In this document: piece after piece, positions 43,110 to 52,793 of the stretch
Layout of the letters: each line of letters opens with the position of its first letter
How positions within the stretch are numbered: the first letter of the stretch is position 1
Assembly: GCF_910589235.1 (NCBI RefSeq)
Contig: NC_060964.1
Location: 2,759,990 to 2,823,989, forward strand
DNA from: Vespa crabro
Taxonomy: Eukaryota; Arthropoda; Insecta; Hymenoptera; Vespidae
Direction of reading: 5' to 3'
Length of the DNA stretch: 64,000 nucleotides
Made by a program: the position numbers and the translations under genes
Notes under the pieces: generated by a model
Told to the model about the DNA's origin: nothing
What the model saw: the letters and a program-made list of their open reading frames with translations, nothing else
The model's database searches: none

Positions 43110-45115
43110 ATTGGATATGTATATACCTATGTGTAGTTATCTCTTAAAATATAACAAAAATTTTGATTTATCTAATCGATTAATCTAATTGATTCTTTAT
43201 TATCAGGGCAAATACGTGGAGATACAATTCGATGGAGGTGGACAACCTAATGGTGGAAAAATATCAAATTTTTTGCTAGAGAAATCGAGAGTTACTTGTC
43301 ATAATCATGGAGAAAGAAACTTTCATATATTTTATCAGTTGGCAACCGGTGCCGACTCTGAAATGAAATGTAAGTAAACAGAAGAGATTTAACGCGCCAA
43401 GAATTTTTAAAATTCGTATAACACAGTACGTATTATGAATTGGATGTGATTTAAGAAACCTTTTCTTTTTTTTTTTTTATTTAAATAACGTAAATCTGAT
43501 AATTTATTAAATAACATTGCGTTCTGTTTCACAGCTGAATTGGGATTGACTGATCTTGATTATTATCAATATTTGAGTTATGGTGGTAATCATAAAGTAG
43601 AAGGTACCAACGATGCTCGTGATTTTCAAGAAACGTTAAAAGGTATTACAAATCTTTTTTTTTTGTTCCATCAACAATATCGTTCACGAATGTTAATAAT
43701 TTCTCTTGTCTTTTTATTATTTTTCTATTTCTTTCTTTTTTACTTTTATTTTTCTTTCTTTTTTTTCTTTTAGCTTTGCGAGTTATGGGAATACAAGACA
43801 GTGAAGTATTTGATATCTTCAAACTGGTAGCAGGGATACTTCATGTTGGAAATATTCAATTCGTTGAGAAAGGAAATTATTCGCAAGTCGCTGATAAGCA
43901 GTGTTAGTATTTTAATTAGATTTTTCATTATTTTATCGAAGGATAAAATAAGGAAGTCTATATTTAAATAATTTGATAATTTCTTACATCGAAATTGGAT
44001 TGTGCCATATTTAAAAAAATTTATTGCAATTTTTTGTTAAATGGTATTAATATATCAAATCACGTGTCTCATTTATTATCAAAATATAAAAGACGATAAT
44101 TTAATTTTTTTAAATAAATCAAATTACATACTCGAAAATTTTTTACATATTTAATTTCTTGCAAAAATTGATTACTATTTTTAAATAAATAGTGTTAATA
44201 TTTCAATCGCGTTTCTAATTTTATATAAAAGATAACGTAAGCTGGTTAATTTTCTACATTTTTAATTGTTTGAAATAAATTGAAAATGTCATATTAGAAA
44301 ATTATACGAATTGAATCGTGTAAGTCATAATTGAATCTATTCATTGATATAAATTGAAAATGTCAAATTAAAAAGTTAAATATCGAAATAAATTGAACAT
44401 GCCCAAAATTCAAAGATTCTTTGGAATAATATAAATCTATCAAAAACTTTTCCATTCCGTCGCATAAAAAAAAATAAAAGAAAAAATCAGAAAAAAAAAC
44501 ATGACAAACATTGTTTTCATATTTTATTGATTTTAGTTCTTGATTTTCCTGCTTACCTTTTTGGAGTTTCTGGGGAACAGCTGTCGCACAAGCTGACGTC
44601 GCGTGAATTCGAATCAAAATGGGGAAGTCAGTCTGAAAGCGTCGACGTGACTTTGAACGTCGAACAAGCTCTTTATGCACGTGATGCATTGGCCAAGGAC
44701 GTTTATGCGAGACTTTTCGATCATTTGGTCAAGGTACGTAAATATTGATATATTTACTTAACTATCTTCTTTACTTTATATATATGTGTGTGTGTCTGTG
44801 TATGTGTGTGTGTACGTATATGTGCGGGTGTGTTTTTATTCATCTATATATTTATTTTTCTACTTTTTTGTTTTGTTCTTTCTTTTCTTTTTCTTTCGGA
44901 GAAGATAAAAAATTTATCATAGATCTTTTTATATTTTTCAATCGTAGAGAGTTAATTCAGCGATGGAAACCAATGCGGATAGCTATGAAATTGGGATATT
45001 GGATATTTATGGTTTCGAAATTTTTGAGAAAAATGGTTTCGAACAATTCTGCATCAACTTTGTGAACGAGAAATTGCAACAGATCTTCATAGAACTCACG
45101 TTAAAGGCTGAACAG
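26148..45115 (+). CDS. Myo1e: Unconventional myosin class I, long-tailed Myo1e/f type, N-terminal 419 residues (ten exons)
   Basis: Exons 26148-26150, 41603-41728, 42165-42254, 42643-42737, 42853-43030, 43207-43369, 43535-43642, 43774-43902, 44537-44733 and 44948-45115 join in phase to 419 residues. The family is an actin-activated motor ATPase that moves membranes and endocytic cargo along actin. Visible motifs: YHWQSQNVKVSGVDDM near the N-terminus (typical of Myo1e/f), P-loop GESGAGKT at residues 106-113, switch I NNNSSRF at 158-164, switch II DIYGFE at 382-387, and the relay start KNGFEQFCINFVNEKLQQ. No catalytic residue seen is altered. The remaining motor, IQ, TH1, TH2 and SH3 regions are not in the window. 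Exon 1 is assigned from its position and a perfect donor; the other nine are certain. Confidence 0.93.
26151..32700 (+). other. Myosin intron 1, first part
   Basis: This is AT-rich intron with repeats: TTCTTA/TTCCTA arrays at 26270-26350, (AT)n at 27338-27382, 28271-28313 and 28877-29000, (CT)n at 28101-28139 and 30706-30753, (AAT)n at 29087-29146, (GA)n at 30286-30318. Unique GC-richer blocks at 29340-29480, 30340-30620 and 31080-31290 could be intronic regulatory DNA, but I see no motif that proves it. Confidence 0.5.
26270..26350 (+). repeat. Short higher-order pyrimidine repeat
   Basis: TTCTTA hexamers are followed by two copies of an 18-base unit, ttcttattcctattctaa, then more TTCTTA, just inside myosin intron 1. 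This is a small higher-order array rather than a plain microsatellite. Confidence 0.7.
32860..33140. promoter_or_regulatory. GC-richer block, possible promoter or first exon inside myosin intron 1
   Basis: The block is clearly less AT-rich than its flanks. On the plus strand it has a strong start context (atcATGG at 33070) opening a 35-codon frame that begins MATQLFRLILIRPRQKP, again mitochondrial-presequence-like, and stops at 33175. On the minus strand two overlapping open frames cross 32870-33000. It could serve the candidate small gene to its right or be an intronic enhancer; the sequence does not decide. Confidence 0.25.
33557..33857 (+). CDS. Possible two-exon small protein (70 residues) nested in myosin intron 1
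   Basis: Frame 33557-33738 ends at a consensus donor (gtaagt at 33739); the acceptor tttttcag ends at 33826, giving an 88-bp intron. Joining adds DWLTKSMQCN and a TAA at 33855-33857, in phase. The 70-residue product starts MRTITLLQTMISYFSTKSKL, basic and hydroxylated like a mitochondrial presequence, then a charged, aromatic stretch (RNELLRKKIYGWFY, REFYDQRIKEE). I do not recognise the family. A good acceptor (tctgtccatcag at 33435) suggests an upstream 5' UTR exon, perhaps in the GC-richer block 32870-33140; the in-frame TAA at 33440 means the ATG at 33557 is the likely start. It could be a chance frame or a decayed element. Confidence 0.33.
34500..34770. repeat. Degenerate tandem duplication, unit about 137 bp
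   Basis: Two diverged copies lie head to tail. Copy 1 has aacaggagagaataattta near 34516 and gtgccacctctttacgcat near 34560. Copy 2 has aacaggagagaataactta near 34652 and the same gtgccacctctttacgcat string near 34693. Segments between differ by substitutions and short indels. On the minus strand both copies can be read as H(I/V)MRKEVAR and KLFSPVRN in the same relative frame, though copy 1 has a stop before its HIMRKE segment. Confidence 0.7.
35000..37080 (+). other. Myosin intron 1, middle part
   Basis: The DNA is AT-rich with a modest plus-strand frame (35073-35264) lacking recognised motifs, a TATTTTA-rich run at 36030-36160, and (AT)n at 36730-36760 and 36931-36950. A unique block at 35500-35640 contains nothing I can name. 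No gene is supported. Confidence 0.45.
37190..37460. promoter_or_regulatory. GC/CpG-rich island in myosin intron 1
   Basis: About 250 bp stand out sharply from AT-rich flanks: an E-box in ggCAGCTGcc followed by ggcggaattccgg, and gagcgcgcacacgcag, gaagccggaaaccg and gacccgcgttcgggg. No convincing splice-bounded coding frame crosses it. A minus-strand frame of 75 residues degenerates into a Val/Cys/Tyr microsatellite reading. An intronic enhancer or alternative promoter is the simplest reading. Confidence 0.4.
37480..41602 (+). other. Myosin intron 1, last part
   Basis: Contents: (AT)n at 37863-37911, pyrimidine-rich tracts at 38445-38515, an AACAAT array passing into (AAT)n at 39211-39318, (ATT)n at 40038-40083 and long A runs at 41261-41289 and 41366-41395. 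Unique blocks at 39560-39725 and 40920-41140 are GC-richer and without coding signals. The last ~20 bp provide the exon 2 acceptor. Confidence 0.5.
39211..39318 (+). repeat. Compound microsatellite AACAAT/AAT
   Basis: AACAAT hexamers (39211-39266, with one AACTAT variant) pass directly into AAT trimers (39267-39318). The hexamer is two AAT-like trimers with one substitution, so the array records a variant that spread in only half of it. Confidence 0.9.
41603..41728 (+). CDS. Myo1e: Myosin exon 2
   Basis: The acceptor is tttctttcag at 41602; the donor is gtatcc at 41729, a weak match but in phase. The exon encodes VYHWQSQNVKVSGVDDMVLL through KKRYMDDYIF, the SH3-like N-terminus and the first helix of the motor, with near-identity to Myo1e/f proteins as I know them. 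Confidence 0.95.
42165..42254 (+). CDS. Myo1e: Myosin exon 3
   Basis: The acceptor is gcctgtcag at 42164; the donor is gtaagt at 42255. It encodes TCIGPVLVSINPFKQMPYFG to IYQGA, the conserved beta-strand IG-VL-S-NPFK of all myosin motors. The open frame upstream of 42165 is intronic: it lacks similarity, and the exon starts exactly where exon 2 leaves off. Confidence 0.95.
42643..42737 (+). CDS. Myo1e: Myosin exon 4
   Basis: The acceptor is gtttgtag at 42642; the donor is gtaaat at 42738. It encodes APYENPPHIYGLADEMYRNM to QCVII, the segment just before the P-loop, including the ENPPHIY-L-D motif. It ends with two bases (AG) of the Ser codon finished in exon 5. Confidence 0.95.
42853..43030 (+). 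CDS. Myo1e: Myosin exon 5: P-loop and switch I
   Basis: The acceptor is tattttag at 42852; the donor is gtacgt at 43031. It carries the ATP-binding GESGAGKT, then AAKYIMSYIARVSGGGERVQ, loop 1, and SNPLLEAFGNAKTMRNNN to SSRF (switch I). All nucleotide-contacting residues expected for an active motor are present. Confidence 0.97.
43207..43369 (+). CDS. Myo1e: Myosin exon 6
   Basis: The acceptor is ttattatcag at 43206; the donor is gtaagt at 43370, phase 1. It encodes GKYVEIQFDGGGQPNGGKIS, NFLLEKSRV and ERNFHIFYQL, standard motor core after switch I. Confidence 0.96.
43535..43642 (+). CDS. Myo1e: Myosin exon 7
   Basis: The acceptor is gtttcacag at 43534; the donor is gtatta at 43643. It encodes ELGLTDLDYYQYLSYGGNHK to DARDFQETLK, the upper 50-kDa region. 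The open frame past 43642 is intron, because the next exon is in phase only from 43642. Confidence 0.93.
43774..43902 (+). CDS. Myo1e: Myosin exon 8
   Basis: The acceptor is ttcttttag at 43773; the donor is gttagt at 43903, phase 1. It encodes ALRVMGIQDSEVFDIFKLVA then GILHVGNIQFVEKGNYSQV. The AGILHLGN-F motif, here with Val for Leu, is typical of myosin motors. Confidence 0.94.
44537..44733 (+). CDS. Myo1e: Myosin exon 9
   Basis: The acceptor is gattttag at 44536; the donor is gtacgt at 44734, phase 0. It encodes LDFPAYLFGVSGEQLSHKLT, then SVDVTLNVEQALYARDALAK and YARLFDHLVK. The cardiomyopathy loop and HO helix (ARDALAK-Y-RLF) are conserved. Confidence 0.95.
44948..45115 (+). CDS. Myo1e: Myosin exon 10: switch II and relay helix; last exon visible
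   Basis: The acceptor is caatcgtag at 44947; the donor is gtaagt at 45116, phase 0. It encodes switch II DIYGFEIF and NGFEQFCINFVNEKLQQIF to LKAEQ. Family members continue with Glu-Glu-Tyr and the W-P--YF segment; I found no such exon before 64000. Confidence 0.95.
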
Positions 45116-45209
45116 GTAAGTATCATTTTGTCTAACATTATATCGGCATTTTTTTATTGCTCGATATTTATACGTTAATAATATATTACTATATATACGA
45201 TTTTTATTT

Positions 45210-45277
<68 letters not shown>

Positions 45278-45737
45278 TTCTTTCTTTTTATATATAGATA
45301 TATATATATATATAATATTGGTTAAATTATATATTATATATATATATATATATAATATAAGCCATATGTTATCTATGATAAATAACGAATCTGTAAATTT
45401 GTTTTTAATGTTAATCAAATATCAGAAAGTTTTGACATTAGCTTGAATTCTTATTATATTTTTTTCTTTTTTTCTTTTTTTGTATTCGTTTTTTTCTTCC
45501 TCTTTACAAAATACCAAACAATTTATATTATTCTTTACCTTTTTTTTTTGTTTTCTACACGAAAATCACAGCTAGCTCCTCTTCGATACAATTTACAAAT
45601 TTACAAATTGAATTTTCATAATTTAATTCGAATGAATAATTTGTTCTAACGCATTGACATAAGATTCATTGAGAAATTTTCAATCTAAGAATTTCTAATT
45701 CATCTTGATGTCACTCGTAATAAGAAGATATTGGAAG

Positions 45738-45804
<67 letters not shown>

Positions 45805-45962
45805 GTATATATGACAAATGCATCGATCGTGATCATCATTTGGCTTTTCTGCTGATCCTTTAGACCTAACGTGATCTATCCTCAACTTGGGAGGTCCACA
45901 ACAACGATTTTCATTAACACTCCTGGACAACAACTTTTCATGGTCTTGACCCAGGTATCTCG
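45116..45962. other. Start of the next myosin intron; 3' flank of the minus-strand gene
   Basis: The stretch contains (CT)n at 45214-45276, (AT)n at 45300-45355 and 45741-45815. A minus-strand poly(A)-type signal (tttatt on plus) occurs near 45206. Bases 45820-45962 are unique and coding-like on the minus strand but out of frame with the upstream stop. I looked specifically for the following myosin exon and did not find it. Confidence 0.5.
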
Positions 45963-46698
45963 TCAGTCCTCGTATACTTTATAACTTGGTAAAACATCGG
46001 TCCTTCTCAATGAATACCTTTGAACAGGTGTAGTTTGAGCCATAAGAAGTCTACTAGGTACTTTGCTAGGAGGTGCTGGAATTTGTTTGGGTAATTCGCT
46101 CGATGTAACCATAGAATTTTCTGTTGTAGATAAATGTTCAGAACCAAGAGCCCAGGCTCGTTCCTTGATCCCATTAACGTTCATGTTTTTCAATGAATTC
46201 TTCGAATCCTCTAAACTATCGGGATCGTGTACGAGTCGATCAAACTTTTTCGGTGGTCTTAGTTTCTTCTCATGTTTCGTTTTCCAATCTGTTTGTCTCT
46301 CGAACGGTCTGGTTACTCTTAAATAGTCCAATGGACCTTCGCTCAAGGTACTTCTAGGACCTGTCTGTATTTTCCTAAATGTACCACTATTACCTCTTAC
46401 GTTGACATAGACCTTTGGCTTACCACTCTTCAAATAATATAATTTTTCATCGAGATTGTGTAACTTTGGCGGGCTCAATAATACTCTTTTCTCTGTCTCG
46501 TCGTAACCATCCAAACGAAAGTTCGACGATATCCCAATATTTCTTACGCCTAATATTGAGTTTGGTACAACTTCGGGATTTGGATAACTCTCGTTAGAAG
46601 ATTCTATGGTTTGTTGATTTTTCAATACGGCATGTACCAATCCTTGAAGATTTTCCGGATCTACGTCATCAGCACCCTGGACTTCGATTTCCACCAAT
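45963..46698 (-). CDS. Secreted-protein gene, main exon
   Basis: The acceptor is tctttttccag. The exon completes the Arg codon, then reads LVEIEVQGADDVDPENLQGL and onward to SYKVYED and TGA at 45965-45963. The codon use and lack of low complexity in ~245 residues contrast with the surrounding repeats, strongly supporting coding status. Confidence 0.82.
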
Positions 46699-47006
46699 CT
46701 GGAAAAAGAAGACAAGAAGAAAAAAAAAAGAAAAAAGAAAGAAAGAATAAAAGATAAAAAGTCATTATCTTAGAATTAGAATTGTAGCAAACAATGAGAT
46801 TTCTTCCTTCTCGTGAAACCGTAATAACACGTTTGGACGACTTTTACCGTCTTTGTGAGCAGAGTAACGAGTTAGCCTCGTTTCTGGGACATCCATCATT
46901 TAGCAATGAGCTCTCCGAGCTACGAGCGAAAGTGATCTGGCTTGACTTCGGTGTGTAATTTCAATACCGATTAAACGAAACGAAACGAAGGAAGAAAGAA
47001 AGAAAA

Positions 47007-47045
<39 letters not shown>

Positions 47046-47556
47046 TTAAGAGAGAAGAAATAAGAAGAAGAAAAGAAAAAAAAAAGAGTAAAGAAATGAG
47101 AGAAAACAAACCCGTGAAGGGATAATCTAGCCACTCTGTGATTAGGTAATAATCTCATATATGTATATAGGCAATGTATACTAATAATCTTTAGTAGTAT
47201 ACATCGTGTTGTAACAGGTTTCACGAGTATAAAAAGAAAAGAAAAGAATAAAAACAAGAACGAGAAATTAAAAAAAAAAAAAAAAAGAAAAGAAAAGAAT
47301 AGAGAGAATTCGATAGTTTCACTGGATAGAATTGACTTACCTGTAATTATTGTCCGTGTCTGGCCTTTCGACGTTAGTGTTTTGAAAGAATCCATGAACG
47401 GATTTACCACTCTCGTAAATTTTTCGCTCATTGAAGTCATGATCCTCGTGTATGTGATTGGGCGATGATGGTGGTCTTGGTAAAACCATGGCCGATGATG
47501 CCAAATCGAAAAGGACCAATAACAATAGGATTCCATAATTTTTCTTTGTCTTCATT
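45963..47556 (-). CDS. Secreted, cysteine-free protein of unknown function, 316 residues (two coding exons)
   Basis: Exon 47556-47341 starts one base before the ATG (47555), after the acceptor taattttag, and ends at a gtaagt donor. Exon 46698-45963 follows the acceptor tttttccag and ends in TGA. Phases agree (Arg split 2+1). The N-terminus MKTKKNYGILLLLVLFDLAS is a classic signal peptide, with cleavage likely after SSA. The mature chain has no Cys, is rich in Asn, Ser, Pro, Lys and Arg, has several dibasic sites (EKR, RK, KK, RR) but no Gly-amidation signals, and looks mostly disordered. I do not recognise it. Candidates are a cuticular/matrix protein, a signalling precursor or a lineage-specific secreted protein; none is proven. 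Confidence 0.8.
46699..47340 (-). other. Intron of the secreted-protein gene
   Basis: This 642-bp intron holds purine-rich (plus strand) GA/AAAG repeats at 46700-46745 and 46985-47100 and a unique stretch at 46790-46960. The open minus-strand frames here are Phe/Ser/Leu repeat readings. Confidence 0.75.
47341..47556 (-). CDS. Secreted-protein gene, signal-peptide exon
   Basis: This exon holds one UTR base, then ATG at 47555. It encodes the signal peptide and an acidic/His-containing stretch (NHIHEDHDFNERKIYESGKS) ending at NNY plus two bases of an Arg codon. The donor is gtaagt. Because the acceptor abuts the ATG, at least one upstream 5' UTR exon must exist. Confidence 0.8.
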
Positions 47557-47829
47557 CTAAAATTAGACACAAAATTATGAGGATTAATTTAAAAGAGAGG
47601 ATTAATTTTAAAGGCAAAATGGGGAAAAACAAATCAAAATCAAAATAGAACAAGAGAGAAAGAAATTTTTTCTTTTTTTTCTCTTTTAATTTTTATTCTC
47701 TTCTCTTTTTTCTTTTTATTACTATTATTATTATTTATCTCTTTTTCTCTCCACGTTTTTCTTTTTAATGTAAATTTTTATTTGAAAAAAACGATACCCT
47801 TTGCGTTCTCCAAATCCATTTCGTTTCAT

Positions 47830-48060
47830 TTTCTGAAATAATAATAAAGAGGTGGAAGGACGAAAGGAATCAGAACGACGATTTCTAAACGGTAAACAAA
47901 GATGAAACGAACGACGCGTAACGAGTGCGCGTTATAATAAAAACGGCAGTGAAAGTTCAAGCGGTCCGACCGAAACGACTGATATACCATAGCGATTGGC
48001 CTCAAGGAAAACGAAATAATCGTATTTCTTTTGTTTTCCTTACGTAAGTTACATGTTAAT
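47830..48060 (-). promoter_or_regulatory. Candidate proximal promoter or 5' UTR of the secreted-protein gene
   Basis: The GC-richer block lies 300-500 bp upstream of the signal-peptide exon. Read on the minus strand it has a CCAAT box (ggCCAATcg, about 48003-47995) followed ~22 bases later by TCAGTC (about 47982-47977), a perfect arthropod initiator match. An intron would still have to remove DNA between here and the acceptor at 47557; a possible gtatcg donor lies near 47797. It competes with the block at 62708-63480 as the 5' end. Confidence 0.35.
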
Positions 48061-48830
48061 TTGGGGTACGTCATAAGAAAAGAAAATTATTTGATTTTAA
48101 TCAAAGCTATTAAAATTATTCATTTGTGATTATAAGCAAATGGAATGTTTAAATTGCATTCACTTATAGGTGATCAATTGATAAATCTCGATTGATCTCT
48201 CAGTCACACATTGATTTTTAAATATAGAAATGCACGTACAGTGTGTCACATTTAAAACGATATGTTCAAATATATCCGATCATATTTGGAATTGCAATTA
48301 ATTTTTCTATAAACATTCTGATAATCAATAAATTTATGGATCAATTTTTGTTCTCGTTTGTTTTTTCTTTTTTTTTTTTTTTTGATTTATTCTTTTCATT
48401 CGCGTTTTTCTTTTTTTTTTTTCATACGCTCCTAAATCACGATGTCATAAAAGAAACAGAAATAAAGAAGCATTCATAAAGAACGTTATTGCGAGTGCAT
48501 AGTTTGTTAAACTTCAATTCGTCATAACTCGATGAAATATTAATGAAAAGATACGCTGCAGGTGGTCTTTCGATTCGTATCGATATTCTCGACAACTTTC
48601 GTCCGGATTAAAATATCGATTTCTATTTGAAAAAAAGAAAAAATTGTTATAACTTCCGTATCTTGACAACAGTATTCATACTTCGTGAAATATTTACAAT
48701 ATATATTATATTTTCTTTGTAAAACATCTAACAATTTTTATTTCGAACATTTGTTTAAAAAATCCCAATAGGATCGTAGATATTTTAATATATTGTTTAA
48801 AACGTGACACCTTGTATTTATGCATATATA

Positions 48831-48875
<45 letters not shown>

Positions 48876-50199
48876 GTGAGATGAGAATTAATTACAATTA
48901 TATATATATATATTTTCTTGTTTTTTGTCCTGCATTTATTCTTCTAATCATTTTTCATATAACATACGTATATAATATTTTTTTGTCTTTTATATACGTT
49001 TACAAAATTTGATATAGTTATATTATATGTATATATAATACAAAATGATAAAAATAGAAATAGAAATGGAAAAACACATTTGTCATAAAAATAATTTGCG
49101 CTTACGCAAGATTTCAACAGAGTATCAATAATAATGAATGTGGAAACGTGACATGACTACGCGAGAACGAAGAGTATCTCTAAACGATCTTAAAATAAGG
49201 AAATCAATCAAATTGTATATATTAAACAAAAGATAAAGTATGATATGGTAAACAAATCTATTGTGACTGTGATCCATTTAAAAAATAAAAGATAATAAAG
49301 AAAAAATATCACGAGCTATAATCAAGAGTAATTCACTAATTCAGAACGATTTTTGTTCTACAGTGGATTAAAATTGAAAATCTAATTACATTGCATATCC
49401 CATATGGAAATGCAACGCAACGAACGCGACATTAAATATTTAATAAATATATTTTATCCTTAGCACTGTTTCTCATTAATATTTAAACATTTCAATAAAT
49501 GATAGATACGATTGAAATTATTATTCTATGAAAAATGTTTTTTAATCGTTTCTCGAAGTCTATTTTCGTTTGATTTAATTTTCCTTCTTTTTTTTTTTTT
49601 ATTTATTTTTACTTTTTAACGCTTCACCGAATGAAATACACGACATTTTTGCTACGATTCGCGAATAGTAGCCCATTACTGACGTTATCAAATAATTAAC
49701 AAAATAAGCAACAAATCGAATTATATTTTTTACTTCGTAACTCTAAATTTCATTCTATCGATCGATTCGATTTAATTAAAAAATACATAGACATATAGAC
49801 ATGTAAGATATATGCCTATATCTACATCAATGTATTTTCACAAGAAGCATCATAGACATGTCCGTATACGTGATCGTGCAAGTAAATCACTCGGACGTCG
49901 TTAGAGAAGAAAGCTTTAGTTCGTTCGTTCTACATAACACAAAAGCCAAGTTAGACACATTATTTATCGACGTTAAGAAGAGTTGAAGGAGTAAGCCAAT
50001 AGAATCTTGGACCAACTATCGTTCAACATTGTGATGACTTTCTCACAGGTGTGCAAAGATGAAGGTGAAGTCTTCTTGCAAATCGTAACGACGAAACACC
50101 GTTCCATTATTTTCCCGCTGTTCCTTCGACAATATAACGGGAATTTCCTCCTTTCCCGGCTTTTAAAGTACGACAGAGAAGAACAACTTTATCTCTCTT

Positions 50200-50244
<45 letters not shown>

Positions 50245-50390
50245 CTGTCTCTCTCTTTATCTCTCTATCTTTCTCTTCCTCTTTTTATCCCTCTTTGTTT
50301 CTCTTTCATCTCTGTCTATCTATCTTTCTTTCTTTCTCTCTTTACTACTACTACTCTAGTTCTCTCTATCTTTTTCTATTACTCTTTCAC

Positions 50391-50430
<40 letters not shown>

Positions 50431-50495
50431 TCCATATTACTCTATCTTCTCTCGTTTTATTAATCTCTCTCTTTTGAAAGCATTCAATATTTCTT

Positions 50496-50563
<68 letters not shown>

Positions 50564-52600
50564 TTTATTTTTTTTCTCATGTATGTACCGGTTCTTTTTC
50601 TTCCTTTCTTTCTTTCTCTTTCGTGGGTGTGGTTTACGCCAAACGACGATGGTTGTGTGTCGGCGTAGTTGCTGAGGAAACAGGTTCTCTTAAAAAGTGC
50701 AAGTGCATTCGTTGCCCTGGTGAACGTACTCAGCTCTCTACCGCGAACAACCACCGATATATCCACGTGCCCGACCTGTCAGACTGACCGACTCTACTCT
50801 ACTCTACTCTACTCTACTCTACTCTACTCGACTCCGACTTCATTCCACTTCCGTTCTCCATATATTTAAGAATTTCGTTGTTCTTATTATTATATCTATT
50901 TCTCGATTATGTATATATATATATATATATATTTATTTATTTATTTATCTATATAATATTTGATATTAGCATGTGTTTGTTGTAAGTTTTTTTTTATTCG
51001 TTCCGTTATCTAGTTATATGTAGGGTAATCTTGAGAAAGAGAGAGAAAGAAAGAGAGAGAGAGAGGGAGAGAGAGAGAGAAAGTTAATCCAATCGAAGAT
51101 ATTTGGAACACCCTATATGGTTTAATCCTTTGGTTTAGCGAGCAAATGCTTTTAGTACAAGTTTCATTTGAAGTATGGAGTACTTTTCTTTTATGCAGTG
51201 TCTCTCAATCAATACTTACTTTTCACTGACAATTGTTGATTACTATTTCTTTTGTATAAATAAATAAGAAAAAATTGGATTTATAAGTTTCATCAGAAAT
51301 TCATTAAATATTATCGATTTAGGACAAGATCAAATGAAAAGGGGTCTTGATTCAGGATAGATTATTCCTCGTTGTATCATTTTCATAAATTGTGATTCAG
51401 GTAAAAAATACATTACAATACATGATCCTCTTTTTTCTTTTTTTTTTTTTGTTTCAATTCAACAACATTCACAGACATCATTATGTGGTAAAACGACAGA
51501 TTTTTATTATTATTATTATTATTATTATTAATAGGAGGTTCGCTTGGAATCGACTTATAACGAGAGAACATGATAGATAATTAGATAAATACAATAGGAA
51601 AGTCATTTACCATGAGATTTCTTTCCCATAGCTAGTACACTTTACAAATTCTTTTTACTCGTCACGTCTCACGATCAGATCCTCGTAAATATTCATTTAT
51701 AATGCCAATTTCTCTCGAATCCGTCGTCTTCTTGAAATAAATAATGGAAAGAGAAAAAAGAAGAAAGAAAAAAGGAAGAAAAATAAGAAGGAAATAAGAA
51801 AGAAGAAAAAAAAAAGAAGGATAAGAAAAAGTAAACGATTATTCAGAAGATAGAAAATATTCCTCATTTATCTGTGTGAAAGTCGAATAATCATTGATGG
51901 AACACACCTTGCGGTCGAGTTGGCTAAATCGAAATCGTGCTTTTTAACGTCGATCAATTTTCTTTTTACAAATAAAATGAAACGAACGATCTCATACTTC
52001 CTTATTTTGTGTATTATCTTCCTCCAATTCTTAAATCATACTTTTCCTTTTAAAAGAAATCTCATAAGAAGATACAAACTATGATCAAGATCATTCGCAA
52101 AGTCCAATTAATTTCGCGAATATTATTATTAATTAATATGAAGTATTAATATGAAGCAAGAGTATTTTCATTCATTTCCTATGTTTCATAAAGTTATGAA
52201 AAAAAAAAAAGAGAAAAAAGTATAAATTTGAAGCAGGAACGAGTTCATTCATTTTCTTCGTTCCATAAAAATTTTGAAAAAAAGAACGGAAAGAGAGAGT
52301 GAGAGAAGGAGAGGGAGAGAGAGAGGGAGAGGGAGAGGAAGTGAAAGAGAAAGAAAAAAAAAGAAGTATCAATTAAAATAGCAACGAGTTCATTCACACT
52401 TTCTTCCTTTCATAAAGTTAAAGAAAAAGAAGAAGAAAAAAAAAGAAGAAGAAAAAAAGAAAAGGAAAAAAGAGAAAGAGAGAACGAAAAAAAGATAATA
52501 GAGGGGAGTGTTAAAAATTCATGTAGGAAGTAAATGATTCGATAAGAGATAATAATCGGAACGAGAGAATACTAATTTACTCAGTTAATTATTAGAACCT
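48061..52600. other. Noncoding, repeat-rich DNA with GC-richer islands
   Basis: Repeats: (ATT)n at 48831-48873, (CT)n at 50200-50240 and 50401-50432, (AT)n at 50501-50554, (CTCTA)n at 50791-50829, (GA)n at 51039-51081 and AG/AAAG-rich tracts at 51740-51830 and 52200-52500. The unique block 49860-50170 carries a 44-codon minus-strand frame (50107-49973) and no recognised motif. The block 50590-50790 is GC-richer, with CACGTG at 50763-50768. No gene is supported. Confidence 0.45.
50791..50829 (+). repeat. (CTCTA)n pentanucleotide array
   Basis: About eight units of CTCTA/ACTCT lie directly after a GC-richer, E-box-containing block. It is one of few pentanucleotide arrays in the window. Confidence 0.9.
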
Positions 52601-52747
52601 CCCTTGTATAAAAGATATCTAACTGGGTGATACGGAACCCGAGATACGATTAAATTCACGCCTCGAGGAAAGTGAGAGTGGTCAAGGCCCGAAGGGGCCC
52701 CGTTTATATATCTACTCGTACGTCTCTCTTTCCCACTCTTCCTATCT

Positions 52748-52793
<46 letters not shown>

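Noticed and set aside
50007..50200. Plus-strand frame starting VCKDEGEVFLQIV after a ctcacag acceptor, as a myosin or other exon
   Set aside because: No match to the motor segment expected next and it runs into a CT repeat without a donor; could not be tied to a gene.
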